Below the pieces are notes generated by a model. The model was not told the origin of the DNA. It did not search any database and worked only from the letters and a program-made list of their open reading frames with translations. A program made the position numbers and the translations under genes. Source: Micromonospora sp. HNM0581 (GTDB lineage Bacteria > Actinomycetota > Actinomycetes > Mycobacteriales > Micromonosporaceae). From it: a stretch of 64,000 nt of DNA. Of the stretch, positions 23,885 to 35,360 are shown piece after piece (within the stretch, counting starts at the first letter, position 1; each line of letters opens with the position of its first letter). The stretch lies in the NCBI RefSeq assembly GCF_012726175.1, contig NZ_JAASAD010000012.1, positions 1 to 64,000 of the forward strand. Reading direction: 5' to 3'.

Positions 23885-25363
23885 ATGGCAGTAGCGCCGC
23901 CCGACAACGGCACCCCACCTGACAACCGTGAGCCGCGCAACGGCTTCGACAGGTACTTTGAGATCTCGGCCCGCGGTTCGACGCTCACCCGCGAGGTGCG
24001 CGGTGGCTTGGCCACCTTCTTCACGATGGCGTACATCGTGGTGCTCAACCCGCTGATCCTCGGTAGCGCCGTCGACGGTGACGGCAACAACCTGCCGATC
24101 CCTGCGATCGCGGCGGCCACCGCTCTGGTCGCTGGTCTGATGACCATCCTGATGGGTGTGGTCGGCCGCTTCCCGCTGGCTGTCGCCGCCGGTCTCGGCG
24201 TCAACGCCCTGGTGGCGTACGAGATTGCGCCCGAGATGACTTGGGCCGACGCCATGGGTCTGGTGGTCATCGAAGGGCTGATCATCGCGGTGCTGGTGTT
24301 GACCGGGTTGCGTACCGCGGTGTTCCGTTCGGTGCCGACCCAGATGAAGACGGCGATCGGCGTCGGCATCGGCCTGTTCCTCACCATCATCGGCCTGGTG
24401 GACGCCGGGTTCGTCCGGCGGCTTCCGGATGCGGCGAACACCACCGTCCCGGTCGGTCTCGGCATCGGTGGCAAGCTCGTCAGCTGGCCGATGCTTGTCT
24501 TCGTGGTGGGTCTGCTGGTGACCTTGGTGCTTGTGGTGCGCCGGGTCAAGGGAGCCATCCTGGTGGGCATCCTGGCGTCAACGGTGCTGGCCATGCTGGT
24601 GGAGGCGGTGGGCAACATCGGCCCGTCCTTCGTCGACGGGGTGCCGAACCCGAAGGGGTGGTCGCTCAACGTCCCGACGTTGCCGAGTAACCCGTTCGAC
24701 GTGCCGGACCTGTCCCTGCTCGGCCAGTTCAACGTGTTGGACTCGTGGGGGCGGGCCGGTTGGCTGGTCGTGTTGATGTTCATCTTCACCCTGCTGATCA
24801 CCGACTTCTTCGACACGATGGGCACGATGGTGGCTGTCGGTCAGGAGGGCGGCATGCTCGACGAGCAGGGCACCCCGCCGCGTACCAGGGAGATCCTGCT
24901 TGTCGATTCGATCGCGGCGGCAGGTGGTGGTGCGGCGAGCGTCTCCAGCAACACGTCGTACATCGAGAGTGCCGCCGGTGTCGCGGAGGGCGCCCGCACC
25001 GGAGTCGCCAACCTCGTCACCGGTGTGCTCTTTCTGCTGGCCATGTTCCTGGCGCCGCTGGTGGTGGTCGTGCCGTTCGAGGCGGCGTCGGTCGCGCTCG
25101 TGGTGGTTGGTTTCCTGATGATGACGGCGGTACGGACGATCGACTGGTCTGACTACGAGATCGCCATCCCGGCCTTCCTCACGATCGTGTTGATGCCGTT
25201 CACCTACTCCATCTCGAACGGCATCGGTGCCGGTCTGATCGTGTACGTGGTGATCAAACTGGCGAAGGGCAAGTCCCGCGAGATCCATCCGTTGCTGTAC
25301 GCGGTGGCGGCGCTGTTCGTGGTGTATTTCCTGCGCGGTCCGATCGAGACGCTGCTCTTCTGA
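23885..25363 (+). CDS. NCS2 family purine permease (AzgA-like)
   Basis: 492 residues, about 13-14 membrane segments, AzgA type (adenine, guanine or hypoxanthine symport with H+). The FDRYFEISARGSTLTREVRGGLATFFTMAYI start, the GLGVNALVAYEI segment, TDFFDTMGTMVAVG and SSNTSYIESAAGVAEGARTG are hallmarks. ATG at 23885 has GAGG seven bases upstream; a GTG at 23873 would add four residues without a ribosome site. It stands alone, with a strong GC hairpin just past the stop (25371-25403). Confidence 0.9.
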   Translation: MAVAPPDNGTPPDNREPRNGFDRYFEISARGSTLTREVRGGLATFFTMAYIVVLNPLILGSAVDGDGNNLPIPAIAAATALVAGLMTILMGVVGRFPLAVAAGLGVNALVAYEIAPEMTWADAMGLVVIEGLIIAVLVLTGLRTAVFRSVPTQMKTAIGVGIGLFLTIIGLVDAGFVRRLPDAANTTVPVGLGIGGKLVSWPMLVFVVGLLVTLVLVVRRVKGAILVGILASTVLAMLVEAVGNIGPSFVDGVPNPKGWSLNVPTLPSNPFDVPDLSLLGQFNVLDSWGRAGWLVVLMFIFTLLITDFFDTMGTMVAVGQEGGMLDEQGTPPRTREILLVDSIAAAGGGAASVSSNTSYIESAAGVAEGARTGVANLVTGVLFLLAMFLAPLVVVVPFEAASVALVVVGFLMMTAVRTIDWSDYEIAIPAFLTIVLMPFTYSISNGIGAGLIVYVVIKLAKGKSREIHPLLYAVAALFVVYFLRGPIETLLF

Positions 25364-25370
25364 CAGCCGC

Positions 25371-25403
25371 CCGGGCCGGGCGTGTTGTACGCGCCCGGCC
25401 CGG
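25371..25403 (+). terminator. Terminator of the purine permease gene
   Basis: Perfect 12-base arms CCGGGCCGGGCG (25371-25382) and CGCCCGGCCCGG (25392-25403) around a nine-base loop, starting eight bases past the stop. No U tract follows, which is usual in high-GC actinomycetes. Confidence 0.65.
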
Positions 25404-25460
25404 AGCAGGGCGGACGTCGAGGTGAGCATGGTCATATCCGCTGCAGCCCGGCGGGCTCAT

Positions 25461-25475
25461 TAGTTAGGCTAACTA
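25461..25475. promoter_or_regulatory. MarR-type operator
   Basis: TAGTTA-GGC-TAACTA palindrome two bases before the GTG of the MarR gene. Its AT-rich make-up stands out from the surroundings and its arm length fits MarR-family operators, so autoregulation and control of the following MFS gene are inferred. Confidence 0.65.
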
Positions 25476-25477
25476 TC

Positions 25478-25927
25478 GTGACGGAGCGGACGGTGACGGC
25501 TCAGAGCATGCCACCGGCGCAACTGGCCCTCCAGTTGCGTGATGCGATCACCCGGTTGAACCGGCGGGTCCGCCAGGCCCGGCCGGTTGGTGACCTTACG
25601 GTCACCCAACTGTCCGCGCTCACCAGCCTTCGGTTGGCGGGCGCGCTCACGCCGCGGGAGCTCGCCGACGTCGAACGGGTGCAGCCACCGACGATGACGA
25701 AGATCGTCGCGAAGCTGGAGGAGCGCGGCCTGGTGCAGCGCACCCCGCACCCGACCGACGGCCGGCAGGTCATCCTCGCGACGACCGAGGGGGGCCGGGC
25801 CGTGCTCGACCAGTTCGAGCGGGTCCGGGACGAGTGGCTGGCCCACCGGCTCACCGAGCTGAGCGACGCCGACCGGGAGATCCTGCACCACGCCGCGGAG
25901 ATCCTCCAACGGATCTCACGCGCCTGA
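25478..25927 (+). CDS. MarR family transcriptional regulator
   Basis: 149-residue winged-helix regulator. The recognition part LTPRELADVERVQPPTMTKIVAKLEERGLVQRTPHPTDGRQVI (about 62-104) holds helix-turn-helix and wing; the two end regions form the dimer helices. GTG at 25478 directly follows the palindrome at 25461-25475, so the mRNA is probably leaderless or starts inside the operator. The MFS exporter 76 bases downstream on the same strand is the likely target. Such pairs respond to phenolic or drug-like ligands. Confidence 0.9.
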   Translation: MTERTVTAQSMPPAQLALQLRDAITRLNRRVRQARPVGDLTVTQLSALTSLRLAGALTPRELADVERVQPPTMTKIVAKLEERGLVQRTPHPTDGRQVILATTEGGRAVLDQFERVRDEWLAHRLTELSDADREILHHAAEILQRISRA

Positions 25928-26003
25928 CGCCGCGCACCTGGTGTGCGCCCGCGCCGTGCCCGTCCGTCGTTGACGCGTACGACCGCGAGGAGGCGCACCA
26001 AGA

Positions 26004-27281
26004 GTGCAGGCGAGGTTGAGCACGATGTTCCAGTCCTTACAGGTCCGCAACTACCGGCTTTTCGCTTTCGGGCAACTGGTCAAGTTGATCGGTGTCTGGA
26101 TGATGTTCATCGCCCAGGACTGGCTGGTCCTCGAACTTTCCGGCGACTCGGCCACCGCCCTCGGCGTGGTCGTCGCCCTGCAGTTCACCCCCGTGCTGCT
26201 GCTCACGCTGCTCTCCGGGCGGCTCGCCGACCGGTACGACAAGCGGATGCTGCTCTTCGTCGCCAACGCGTTCTGGACCGTGCTGTCGTTGGCCATGAGT
26301 CTGCTGGTCCTCACCGACCTGGTTCAGCTCTGGCACGTCTTCGTCTTCGCTGCACTGCTCGGCGTCGCCAACGCGATGGAGACCCCGGTACGACAGGCGT
26401 TCGTCTCCGAGCTGGTCGGCACGGCGCTGCTGCCCAACGCCCTCTCACTGAACGCCGCCGTGTTCAACTCGGCCAGGATCGTCGGCCCGGCCGTGGCCGG
26501 TCTGGCCATCGCCGCCTTCGACGTCGGGCCGGTCTTCCTCGTCACCGCGCTCAGCTCCGTCGCGCCGCTGGTGACGGTGATCCGGATGCGTCCGGCCGAG
26601 CTGCACCGGGAGCCGCTGCCACCCCGGGACGCGCGGGCCGCCGCGACCGTGCTCGACGGGCTACGGTACGTCGCCCGCCGTTCCGATCTGCTGCTACCGA
26701 TGGTGGTGATGTCGGTGATCGGGATGTCGCTCTTCAACTTCCAGCTGACGCTGGCGGCCCTCGCCAAGACCGTCTTCAACACCGGTGCCGCCTCGTTCGG
26801 CCTGTTCAGCACGACGCTCGCGGCCGGTGCGCTTGTCGGTGCGCTGGCCGGGACCGGGCGGCGGAGCCGACCGTCGGTGTGGTTGGTGTTGGGTGCCGCC
26901 ATCGGCTGCGGCACCTTCGGTACGCTCGTCGGGTTGGCCCCGGCGTACTGGATGGTGGTCGCCCTGTTGCCGCCGACGGGCTTCTTCACGGTCTACTTCG
27001 CCCAGGCGGCGAACCAGCGGGTGCAGCTCGGTACCGATGCCGCATTCCGTGGGCGGGTGATGGCGCTGTGGGTGTTGGTGTTCCTCGGCACCAACCCGGT
27101 CGGCGCGCCGATCATCGGCTGGGTGGCGGAGACCTTCGGCGCCGGTGCCAGCATCTGGGCCGGTGGCCTGCTCTCGCTCACCACCGCACTGCTGGCGTTG
27201 GTCTGGCAGCTACGCCGGGCCGGGGCTCGGCTGCGATTCCGCGTCCTTCCCCTGCCCCGTTTCTACGTCACCGAGATGTGA
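26004..27281 (+). CDS. MFS transporter, drug-efflux-like
   Basis: 425 residues, about 12 membrane segments, with MFS motif A LSGRLADRYDKRMLL around residues 70-84. It begins MQARLSTMFQSLQVRNYRLFAFGQL, typical of the actinobacterial MFS_3/enterobactin-exporter-like group. GTG start at 26004 follows GAGG. It lies behind the MarR gene and is presumably repressed by it. The substrate is not determinable. Confidence 0.87.
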   Translation: MQARLSTMFQSLQVRNYRLFAFGQLVKLIGVWMMFIAQDWLVLELSGDSATALGVVVALQFTPVLLLTLLSGRLADRYDKRMLLFVANAFWTVLSLAMSLLVLTDLVQLWHVFVFAALLGVANAMETPVRQAFVSELVGTALLPNALSLNAAVFNSARIVGPAVAGLAIAAFDVGPVFLVTALSSVAPLVTVIRMRPAELHREPLPPRDARAAATVLDGLRYVARRSDLLLPMVVMSVIGMSLFNFQLTLAALAKTVFNTGAASFGLFSTTLAAGALVGALAGTGRRSRPSVWLVLGAAIGCGTFGTLVGLAPAYWMVVALLPPTGFFTVYFAQAANQRVQLGTDAAFRGRVMALWVLVFLGTNPVGAPIIGWVAETFGAGASIWAGGLLSLTTALLALVWQLRRAGARLRFRVLPLPRFYVTEM

Positions 27282-27337
27282 CCGGAGCGCGGGCACCTCG
27301 ACCCGGCCTGGGGCCCGTCGCGTCACCACAGCTTGCC

Positions 27338-27362
27338 GCCCGACGGATCCGATCCGGCGGGC
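27338..27362. terminator. Near-perfect palindrome between convergent genes
   Basis: Twelve-base arms GCCCGACGGATC (27338-27349) and GATCCGGCGGGC (27351-27362) pair with one mismatch around a central C. It lies between the stops of the MFS and sepH genes and can end both transcripts. Confidence 0.5.
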
Positions 27363-27393
27363 CGCCGGTGCAGGTGGGCGCCGGGCCTGCGGG

Positions 27394-28473
27394 TCAGGAT
27401 GACTCGCGGGCCGCCGGGCCGCTGCCGAAGAGGACGTCGTCCCAGCTGGGGAGGCGCTTGCGCGGCTTGCCGCCGGCCTCACCTGACTCGGTGGTGGAAC
27501 TGGTCGGCGCGTTCGTGCGGCGGGGCCGCAGCACCGCCAAGGAGGGCACGGCCGGGACCTCCTTGGGCGCGTCCGCGTCGTCGTCGAAAGCCGAGCCCTG
27601 ACCGCCGCCCAGCAGAGCCGCGGCGCCCCCGGCGACCGCCCGCTGGCGTTGCGCGTCCGTACCGCCGGCGAGCGCGGCCGGGGAGCGCGGTTCGAGACCA
27701 CGGCCCGAGGTAGGGCCGAGAGGTCGGTCGAGGGAGGCGAGCAGGGCGTCGCGGCCGGCGCGGATCGGGTCACGACCCGATCGCCCCGGCTCAGCGGGCG
27801 AGGGCAGCCCGTGCCCACCCCGGCTGGGCTCGCCGCGCGACGGGACCGGCAGGGCATGGCCGCCCCGCTCCGGTGCCGGCTCCTGGCCCAGGATCGGTGT
27901 CGGGCGTTCGGCGCACAGATATTGCGCCATGTCGTCGTGCGGGGCGACCGACTGCCGGGCCTTGTCCAGATCCCAGACGGCCTGAGCGGTGGCCTTGCCG
28001 GACGGCCAGGTCGCCACGATCCGCCAGGTGCCGTCGTCACGTCGCCACGCGTCCCAGGAGATCTTCTCAGTGTCGATTCCGTGCTGGGCGAGCCGACCGT
28101 TCACCACCTCGGCCAGCGGCGTCGGCTTCTCGGCGCCCTTGAGCCGGGTGCGCCGGGCGTGCTGGGCGAGCATCGCGCGTTCCTGGAGCACCGGCCCGGC
28201 ATAGCGGAGCACCCGGTCGACCGGAACACCGGCGATCCGGGCGACGTCCTCGGCGGACTCGCCGGAGCGGATCCGGGCCTGGATGTCCCGAGGGGACAGG
28301 GAGGGAACCGGGTCGGCGGCTGCTGCCACCGCAAGCGTGGGCGTGCCCGGCTCGGCGTGCAGTGCCCCGGAGACCCGCTCGTCCAACGGAAGGGCGAGCA
28401 GTCGCCCGACCTCGTCGGCGAGCACCAGGGCCTGGCCGTCCTCGGAGAGGGCGACGAAGCGTACTGGGCGCAT
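27394..28473 (-). CDS. sepH: Septation protein SepH
   Basis: 359-residue cell-division protein (DUF3071) that in Streptomyces and mycobacteria binds FtsZ and stimulates ring assembly. The N-terminal domain (1-180) starts MRPVRFVALSEDGQALVLAD and includes a helix-turn-helix-like block (SPRDIQARIRSGESAEDVARIAGVPVDRVLRY) and ISWDAWRRDDGTWRIVATW. The C-terminal half is Pro/Arg/Gly-rich and disordered, ending in a conserved KPRKRLPSWDDVLFG motif. ATG at 28473 has GGAGG seven bases upstream. The frame is open further 5' without coding character. Confidence 0.92.
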   Translation of the reverse strand: MRPVRFVALSEDGQALVLADEVGRLLALPLDERVSGALHAEPGTPTLAVAAAADPVPSLSPRDIQARIRSGESAEDVARIAGVPVDRVLRYAGPVLQERAMLAQHARRTRLKGAEKPTPLAEVVNGRLAQHGIDTEKISWDAWRRDDGTWRIVATWPSGKATAQAVWDLDKARQSVAPHDDMAQYLCAERPTPILGQEPAPERGGHALPVPSRGEPSRGGHGLPSPAEPGRSGRDPIRAGRDALLASLDRPLGPTSGRGLEPRSPAALAGGTDAQRQRAVAGGAAALLGGGQGSAFDDDADAPKEVPAVPSLAVLRPRRTNAPTSSTTESGEAGGKPRKRLPSWDDVLFGSGPAARESS

Positions 28474-28755
28474 CGCGTTGCCTCCGTCCCGCTTCGCTGG
28501 CCGTACGCCACGAGCCGGCCACCCGGGCGTTGCGCTCCACGGTACGCCCATCCGTCCCCGGGTGGGAGACGCCACGCCCGGGTACGCGGAAGATCCGCCT
28601 GCTCCGCCGCTGTCTGAGGGGTCAGCTGTCGACGGTTGACAGTGACGTGGTAGACGGTCCGAAGTGGTGTGGTGCCAGCCGGTTCCGGCGGATGGACGGA
28701 CGTCGCAGAGACGCGGCCCCGACATCCGGTCGGGATGCCGAGGCCGCGACCACGC

Positions 28756-30254
<1,499 letters not shown>

Positions 30255-31361
30255 TCAGACGTCGTGCGGGACAGCGTCCCAGCCGTCGACCTCGTGGGGC
30301 TTGCGGGTGCCCGGGCCCACGTAGCGGGCGGAGGGACGGACCAGCCGCCGGAGCTTCTTCTGCTCCAGGACGTGTGCGCTCCAGCCGCCCATCCGGGCGC
30401 AGGTGAACATGGAGGTGAACATGTGCGCCGGTACCTCGGCGAAGTCGAGCACCACGGCCGACCAGAACTCCACGTTCGTGGCGAGCACCCGGTCCGGCCG
30501 GCGGGACTGCAACTCGGCGAGGGCCGCCTTCTCCAGGGCCTCGGCGACCTCGAAGCGCGGGGCGCCCAGTTCCTTGGCGGTGCGCCGGAGCACCCGGGCA
30601 CGTGGATCCTCGGCTCGGTAGACCCGGTGACCGAAGCCCATCAGCCGCTCACCCCGGTCGAGCACCCCCTTGACGTAGCCCTCCGCGTCGCCGCTGCGCT
30701 CGACCGACTCCAGCATGGTCAGCACCCGGGACGGTGCGCCGCCGTGCAGCGGGCCGGAGAGCGCACCGATGCCCGAGGAGATGCAGGCGGCGGCGTCCGC
30801 GCCGGTGGAGGCGACGATCCGGGCGGTGAAGGTGGAGGCGTTGAGCCCGTGCTCGGCGGCCGAGATGAAGTACGCGTCGACGGCCTTGACGTGCCGGGGG
30901 TCGGGCTCCCCGCGCCACCGTTTCATGAAACGCTCGACGACCGTCTCTGCCTTGTCTATCTCCTTCTGCGGCACGGCCGGCAGCCCAAGGCCGCGAGCGG
31001 ACTGGGCGACGAAGGAGAGTGCGGTGACCGACACCCGGGCAAGGTCCTCGCGGGCCTGTTCGTCGGAGATGTCCAGCAGCTGCTGCAAACCCCAGTACGG
31101 AGCGAGCATGGCAACCGCGGACTGCACGTCGACCCGGATGTCGCCGGAGTGCACCGGCACCGGGAAGGGCTCGGCGGGTGGCAGGCCGGGGCCGAAGCGG
31201 CCGTCGACGAGCAGCGCCCAGACGTTGCCGAAGGAGACCTGGCCGATCAGGTCCTCGATGTCGACCCCGCGATAGCGCAGCGCGCCGCCTTCGCGGTCGG
31301 GTTCGGCGATCTCGGTTTCGAAGGCTACGACGCCCTCAAGTCCGGGTTTGAAGTCGGCCAT
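30255..31361 (-). CDS. citA: Citrate synthase 2
   Basis: 368-residue citrate synthase of the short CitA/citrate synthase 2 type; it condenses oxaloacetate and acetyl-CoA. Motifs: [11 protein letters not shown] near 28, [19 protein letters not shown] (catalytic His), [16 protein letters not shown] (catalytic His) and [14 protein letters not shown] (substrate Arg/His). ATG at 31361. It is divergent from pdxH, whose start is 254 bases away; a hairpin follows the stop. Confidence 0.93.
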   Translation of the reverse strand: MADFKPGLEGVVAFETEIAEPDREGGALRYRGVDIEDLIGQVSFGNVWALLVDGRFGPGLPPAEPFPVPVHSGDIRVDVQSAVAMLAPYWGLQQLLDISDEQAREDLARVSVTALSFVAQSARGLGLPAVPQKEIDKAETVVERFMKRWRGEPDPRHVKAVDAYFISAAEHGLNASTFTARIVASTGADAAACISSGIGALSGPLHGGAPSRVLTMLESVERSGDAEGYVKGVLDRGERLMGFGHRVYRAEDPRARVLRRTAKELGAPRFEVAEALEKAALAELQSRRPDRVLATNVEFWSAVVLDFAEVPAHMFTSMFTCARMGGWSAHVLEQKKLRRLVRPSARYVGPGTRKPHEVDGWDAVPHDV

Positions 31362-31523
31362 GTCACTACTCCTGGTGTGTGGTCGGTGCGCCCGCCCGGG
31401 CTCGGTGTCCCGGCCCCGGCCGGGTGAGCGCCTTAGGCGACCCTCAGGGATGTGTTCGTGACATCTTGCCTGCTGGTGGCCGGGCGCGCGAGACGCTGCG
31501 GATGTGCTGCTCGCGACATCCCG

Positions 31524-31552
31524 CTTGCCGGGCCACCTTCGGCATCGATAAG
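31524..31552 (+). promoter_or_regulatory. Candidate promoter of pdxH
   Basis: CTTGCC and GATAAG separated by exactly 17 bases, about 64 bases before the pdxH ATG. It is a weak match to the house-keeping consensus, but it is the best within this gap. Confidence 0.3.
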
Positions 31553-31615
31553 ACTAAGCCGGCCGGGCTGGTCGCCGGGCGCGTACCGGCTCGACAGGAC
31601 AGGAGCGCGAACGTG

Positions 31616-32269
31616 ATGGGGGACACACCCGTGCCGGCCGGCATGCGGCACGAGTACGCCGCCGAGGCCGGTCTGACGGAGAGCGATCTGGCCGCCGACT
31701 GGTACGCCCAGTTCGACAGGTGGTTCGCCGACGCGGTCGCCGCCGAACTGCCCGAGCCGAACGCCATGGTGTTCGGCACCGCCGACGCCACCGGTCGACC
31801 GAGCGCGCGGACGGTGCTGCTGAAGGGTTACGACCCGCAGGGCTTCGTGCTGTACACCAACTACGACTCCCGAAAGGGTGCCGAGCTGGCCGTCAACCCG
31901 TATGCGAGTCTGCTCTTCCCCTGGTTCCCGATGCAGCGGCAGGTGATCGTCGCCGGTTCGGTGGAACGGATCGACCGGGCGGACACCGAGGCGTACTTCG
32001 CCAGCCGGCCGCGCGGCTCGCAACTCGGTGCCTGGGCCAGTGCGCAGTCGTCGGTGTTGCCGGACCGGGCCGCCCTCGACGACGCGTACCGGGTCGCGGC
32101 CGAGCGCTTCGCCGACGTGGACCCGATTCCCGCTCCGCCGTACTGGGGCGGACTGCGGGTACGGCCCGACACGGTGGAGTTCTGGCAGGGCCGGGCCAGT
32201 CGGCTGCACGACCGGCTGCGGTTCCGGCGTACCGGTGCGAGCTGGGTCGTGGAGCGGCTGGCACCGTGA
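31616..32269 (+). CDS. pdxH: Pyridoxamine 5'-phosphate oxidase
   Basis: 217-residue FMN enzyme that oxidises PNP or PMP to PLP. Seen: [16 protein letters not shown], then [32 protein letters not shown] (FMN and substrate binding), [38 protein letters not shown] and the C-terminal [18 protein letters not shown]. It has the complete PdxH set, unlike the PPOX protein at 333-950. ATG at 31616; a GTG one codon earlier is also possible, with AGGAG seven bases before it. The stop overlaps the MFS start (GTGA). Confidence 0.94.
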   Translation: MGDTPVPAGMRHEYAAEAGLTESDLAADWYAQFDRWFADAVAAELPEPNAMVFGTADATGRPSARTVLLKGYDPQGFVLYTNYDSRKGAELAVNPYASLLFPWFPMQRQVIVAGSVERIDRADTEAYFASRPRGSQLGAWASAQSSVLPDRAALDDAYRVAAERFADVDPIPAPPYWGGLRVRPDTVEFWQGRASRLHDRLRFRRTGASWVVERLAP

Positions 32270-33606
32270 CCGTCGGCAGCAGACACCGGCCGCGCGAGCA
32301 GCGCCGTTGGGCGATCGACCTACGTCCGCTGCGGGTGCCGGCCTACCGGCGGCTCTGGGTCGGCAACACCGTGGCCATGTTCGGCTTCCAGCTGACCGCG
32401 GTCGCCGTTCCGGTGGAGATGTACGCGTTGACCCGGGACTCGCTCTGGGTCGGTCTGCTGGGGATCGCTGGTTTCGTGCCGCTGTTGGTCTTCGGGCTGT
32501 GGGGCGGGGCGGTGGCCGACGCGCGGGACCGGAGGCGGGTGCTGCTGGGTGGCTCGGCGCTGCTGTGGACGTCGATGCTCGGGCTGTTCGGGCACGCGTT
32601 GCTCGGCATCGGTAGCCCGGTGCTGCTGCTGGCGCTGGTGACCCTCCACTCGACCGCGTTCGCGATCAGCGCACCGGCGCGCAGCGCGATCCTGCCCCGG
32701 CTGCTACCACTGGAGCTGGTACCGGCCGGTGCCACCCTCAACTACACGACCTTCACCGGCGCGTCGGTGGTCGGGCCCATGGCCGCCGGGTTGATCTTCG
32801 CGGCCTTCGGTACGGACCGGGGACTGCCGATCGCCTACGCGGTGGATGCGGTGCTGTTCACCGCGCTGCTGGTGGCCACCGTCCGGCTCCCCGCGATGCC
32901 GCCCGAGCAGAGTGTCGACGGCGAAGCGAACCGGGGTGGGCTACGCGGTGTGGTGGACGGCTTCCGTTACCTGGCCACCACACCGGTGCTGCTGTTGTCG
33001 TTCGCCATCGACCTGATCGCGATGATCCTGGCGATGCCCCGGGCGCTCTTTCCCGAGGTGGCGCAGGAGCGCTTCGGCGGCGACGCGGCGGTGGGCTGGC
33101 TGTTCAGTGCCATCGCGATCGGCGCGATGTTGGGTGGGCTGACCTCCGGATGGATCGGCCGGCTTCGCCGACAGGGCCTGGTGCTGGTGCTGGCCGTCGT
33201 GGGCTGGGGGGCGGCCATCGCGGCGGCGGGGCTGGCCCGACAACTGTGGTTGATGGTTCTGTTGCTCGCGGTCGCCGGTGCGGCGGACCTGGTGAGCGCC
33301 GTGGTACGCCAGTCCATGTTGTTGATCTACGCGCCGGACCGGATGCGCGGCCGGCTCCAGGGCGTCAACACCGTCGTGGTGGCCGGCGGGCCTCGCCTGG
33401 GTGACCTGCGGGCAGGCGCGATGGCGGCCGGGTTCGGCAGCGGCGTCGCCTGGATCGGTGGCGGTGTCGCGGCGGCGGTACTCGCGGTGCTGCTCGTCGT
33501 GGCCTTTCCGGCGTTGACCCGCTACCGGCCACCGAGCGCAGCGAGTGGACACGAGCATGACGAGGGCCGTCGACCGCAACGAGCGGACAACGGCGTCGGC
33601 AGTTAG
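32266..33606 (+). CDS. MFS transporter
   Basis: 446 residues, about 12 membrane segments; motif A reads [18 protein letters not shown]. The N-terminus ends in [24 protein letters not shown], a pattern common in actinobacterial exporters, and the C-terminus has a charged tail. GTG at 32266 overlaps the pdxH stop by four bases, so expression is tied to pdxH. A role in moving a B6 vitamer is possible but unsupported by sequence. Confidence 0.85.
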   Translation: MTVGSRHRPREQRRWAIDLRPLRVPAYRRLWVGNTVAMFGFQLTAVAVPVEMYALTRDSLWVGLLGIAGFVPLLVFGLWGGAVADARDRRRVLLGGSALLWTSMLGLFGHALLGIGSPVLLLALVTLHSTAFAISAPARSAILPRLLPLELVPAGATLNYTTFTGASVVGPMAAGLIFAAFGTDRGLPIAYAVDAVLFTALLVATVRLPAMPPEQSVDGEANRGGLRGVVDGFRYLATTPVLLLSFAIDLIAMILAMPRALFPEVAQERFGGDAAVGWLFSAIAIGAMLGGLTSGWIGRLRRQGLVLVLAVVGWGAAIAAAGLARQLWLMVLLLAVAGAADLVSAVVRQSMLLIYAPDRMRGRLQGVNTVVVAGGPRLGDLRAGAMAAGFGSGVAWIGGGVAAAVLAVLLVVAFPALTRYRPPSAASGHEHDEGRRPQRADNGVGS

Positions 33607-33617
33607 GGTCTGGCGAC

Positions 33618-34547
33618 ATGGACAGCCGCGATCCGCTCCCCCTGTCGGGAACGCAGTGGAGCATTTCAGCCGCAGGCCACGAGGCGGTCATAGTCGAGGT
33701 GGGTGGTGGGCTCCGCGCCTACCGTCAGGACGGGGTCGACCATCTCGACGGGTACGCCACCGACGAGGTGTGCCCGGGCTCGGCGGGCCAGGTGCTGGCA
33801 CCCTGGCCGAATCGGATCCGCGACGGTGTCTACACCTTCGGCGGGCAGTCGAGGCAGCTGAATCTGACCGAGCCGGAGCGGCACAACGCCATCCACGGCC
33901 TGGTGAACTGGGCGTCGTGGCACCTCGTCGAGCAGCGACCGGACGAGGTCACGGTCGGCCACGACCTGCTGCCACAGCCCGGGTACCCGTGGCCGCTGCG
34001 GCTGCGGACCAGGTGGAGCGTGGGATCCGACGGGCTTCGGGCTGAGCACGAGGTCACGAACGTCGGCACCGAGGTGGTGCCCTTCGGTTTCTCCGTGCAT
34101 CCCTACCTTCGGCTGCCGGGCGTGGCGGTGGAGGACGTCGCGTTGCGCGTACCCGGGCGAACCCGGCTGATGGTTGACGGTCGGTCACTGCCGGTCGGTG
34201 CGGCCGTGGTGGCTGGCACCGAGTACGACTACACCGAGTCGCGGCGGATCGGCGACACGGTGCTGGACACCGCTTTCGGGCAGGTGGACCGGGACTCCGA
34301 CGGTGGCTCTTCGGTGACCCTGACCGGGCCGGATCCCGGGACCGGGCTGCGGATCTGGGCCGACGGGCAGTTCGGCTGGTGGCAGGTCTTCACCGGGGAC
34401 ACCCTCACCGGCGAGCGGTGTCGCCGGTCGGTGGCGGTGGAGCCGATGACCTGTCCGCCGGACGCCTTCCGGTCGGGCCGGGATCTCATCATCCTGGCGC
34501 CGGGAGACACCTGGCGTGGGAACTGGGGCATCCGGCCCGGTGTCTGA
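33618..34547 (+). CDS. Aldose 1-epimerase family protein
   Basis: 309-residue galactose-mutarotase-fold protein. It carries the family's catalytic residues: NAIHGLVNWASWHL (His), GFSVHPYLRL (His), the DTAFGQ region and AVEPMTCPPDAFRSG (base Glu). It interconverts alpha and beta anomers of hexoses. ATG at 33618, 11 bases after the MFS stop. The nitroreductase gene begins 42 bases downstream on the same strand. Confidence 0.88.
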   Translation: MDSRDPLPLSGTQWSISAAGHEAVIVEVGGGLRAYRQDGVDHLDGYATDEVCPGSAGQVLAPWPNRIRDGVYTFGGQSRQLNLTEPERHNAIHGLVNWASWHLVEQRPDEVTVGHDLLPQPGYPWPLRLRTRWSVGSDGLRAEHEVTNVGTEVVPFGFSVHPYLRLPGVAVEDVALRVPGRTRLMVDGRSLPVGAAVVAGTEYDYTESRRIGDTVLDTAFGQVDRDSDGGSSVTLTGPDPGTGLRIWADGQFGWWQVFTGDTLTGERCRRSVAVEPMTCPPDAFRSGRDLIILAPGDTWRGNWGIRPGV

Positions 34548-34589
34548 GCGTCCGGTCACCAACGGGCAGGCAAGCTGAGGGAGTGTGGC

Positions 34590-35192
34590 GTGGAGTTCGC
34601 GGAGGTGGTCCGGCGACGCCGGATGGTGCGCAACTACGACCCGGACCGGCCGGTCCCGCCGGAGGTGCTGGAACGGTTGCTCGAGCACGCGGTGCGGGCA
34701 CCCTCGGCCGGGTTCTCGCAGGGTTGGGGGTTCCTGGTGCTGGAGTCGCCGGAGGACCGGGAACTTTTCTGGACGGCCAGCACCCCGCAGGGCGGTGGGA
34801 TGCAGCGGTGGCTCACCGGGATGCGCCGTGCCCCACTGATCGTGGTGCCGCACGCCAACCGCTCGGTCTACCTGGAACGGTACGCGGAGCCGGACAAGGG
34901 CTGGGCGGACCGGTCGACGGACCGCTGGCCGGTGCCCTACTGGTTCGTGGACACCGGCTTCGCAGCGCTGCTGATGATGCTCACCGCCGTGGACGAAGGG
35001 CTCGGCTCCTGCTTCTTCGGCATCCCGCCGCAGCGGCTGGAGTCCTACCGGGAGGCGTTCGGTGTGCCGGAGGCGTACCACCCGATCGGTGCGCTCACTG
35101 TCGGTTATCGAGCTGCTGACCACCGGTCACCGTCGCTGCGCCGCGGACGTCGTCCCGTGGACGAGGTCGTCCGGCGGGGACGCTGGAGCTGA
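34590..35192 (+). CDS. Nitroreductase family protein
   Basis: 200-residue FMN-dependent nitroreductase-fold enzyme. The N-terminus MEFAEVVRRRRMVRNYDPDRPVPPEVLERLLEHAVRAPSAGFSQGW contains the FMN phosphate-binding Arg residues; LLMMLTAVDEGLGSCFFGIP and FGVPEAYHPIGALTVGY complete the fold. Homodimeric NAD(P)H oxidoreductase; the substrate is unknown. GTG start at 34590 follows GGGAGTGTG. The tail is basic. Confidence 0.87.
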   Translation: MEFAEVVRRRRMVRNYDPDRPVPPEVLERLLEHAVRAPSAGFSQGWGFLVLESPEDRELFWTASTPQGGGMQRWLTGMRRAPLIVVPHANRSVYLERYAEPDKGWADRSTDRWPVPYWFVDTGFAALLMMLTAVDEGLGSCFFGIPPQRLESYREAFGVPEAYHPIGALTVGYRAADHRSPSLRRGRRPVDEVVRRGRWS

Positions 35193-35360
35193 CCCGAACC
35201 GTCGGCTTCGTCCGGTTGGGAACCGGACGAGCGGTGGCGAAACTGGCAGCAGGGATCAGAACGTGGGGTGCTGGGTCCGGCTACGCTGGCACGGTCATCG
35301 GCGCCGCAGGTCGCGGCGTTGTGCCGCGAACCGGTCGGCAGGGGAGGGGAGCGTGCCGTC

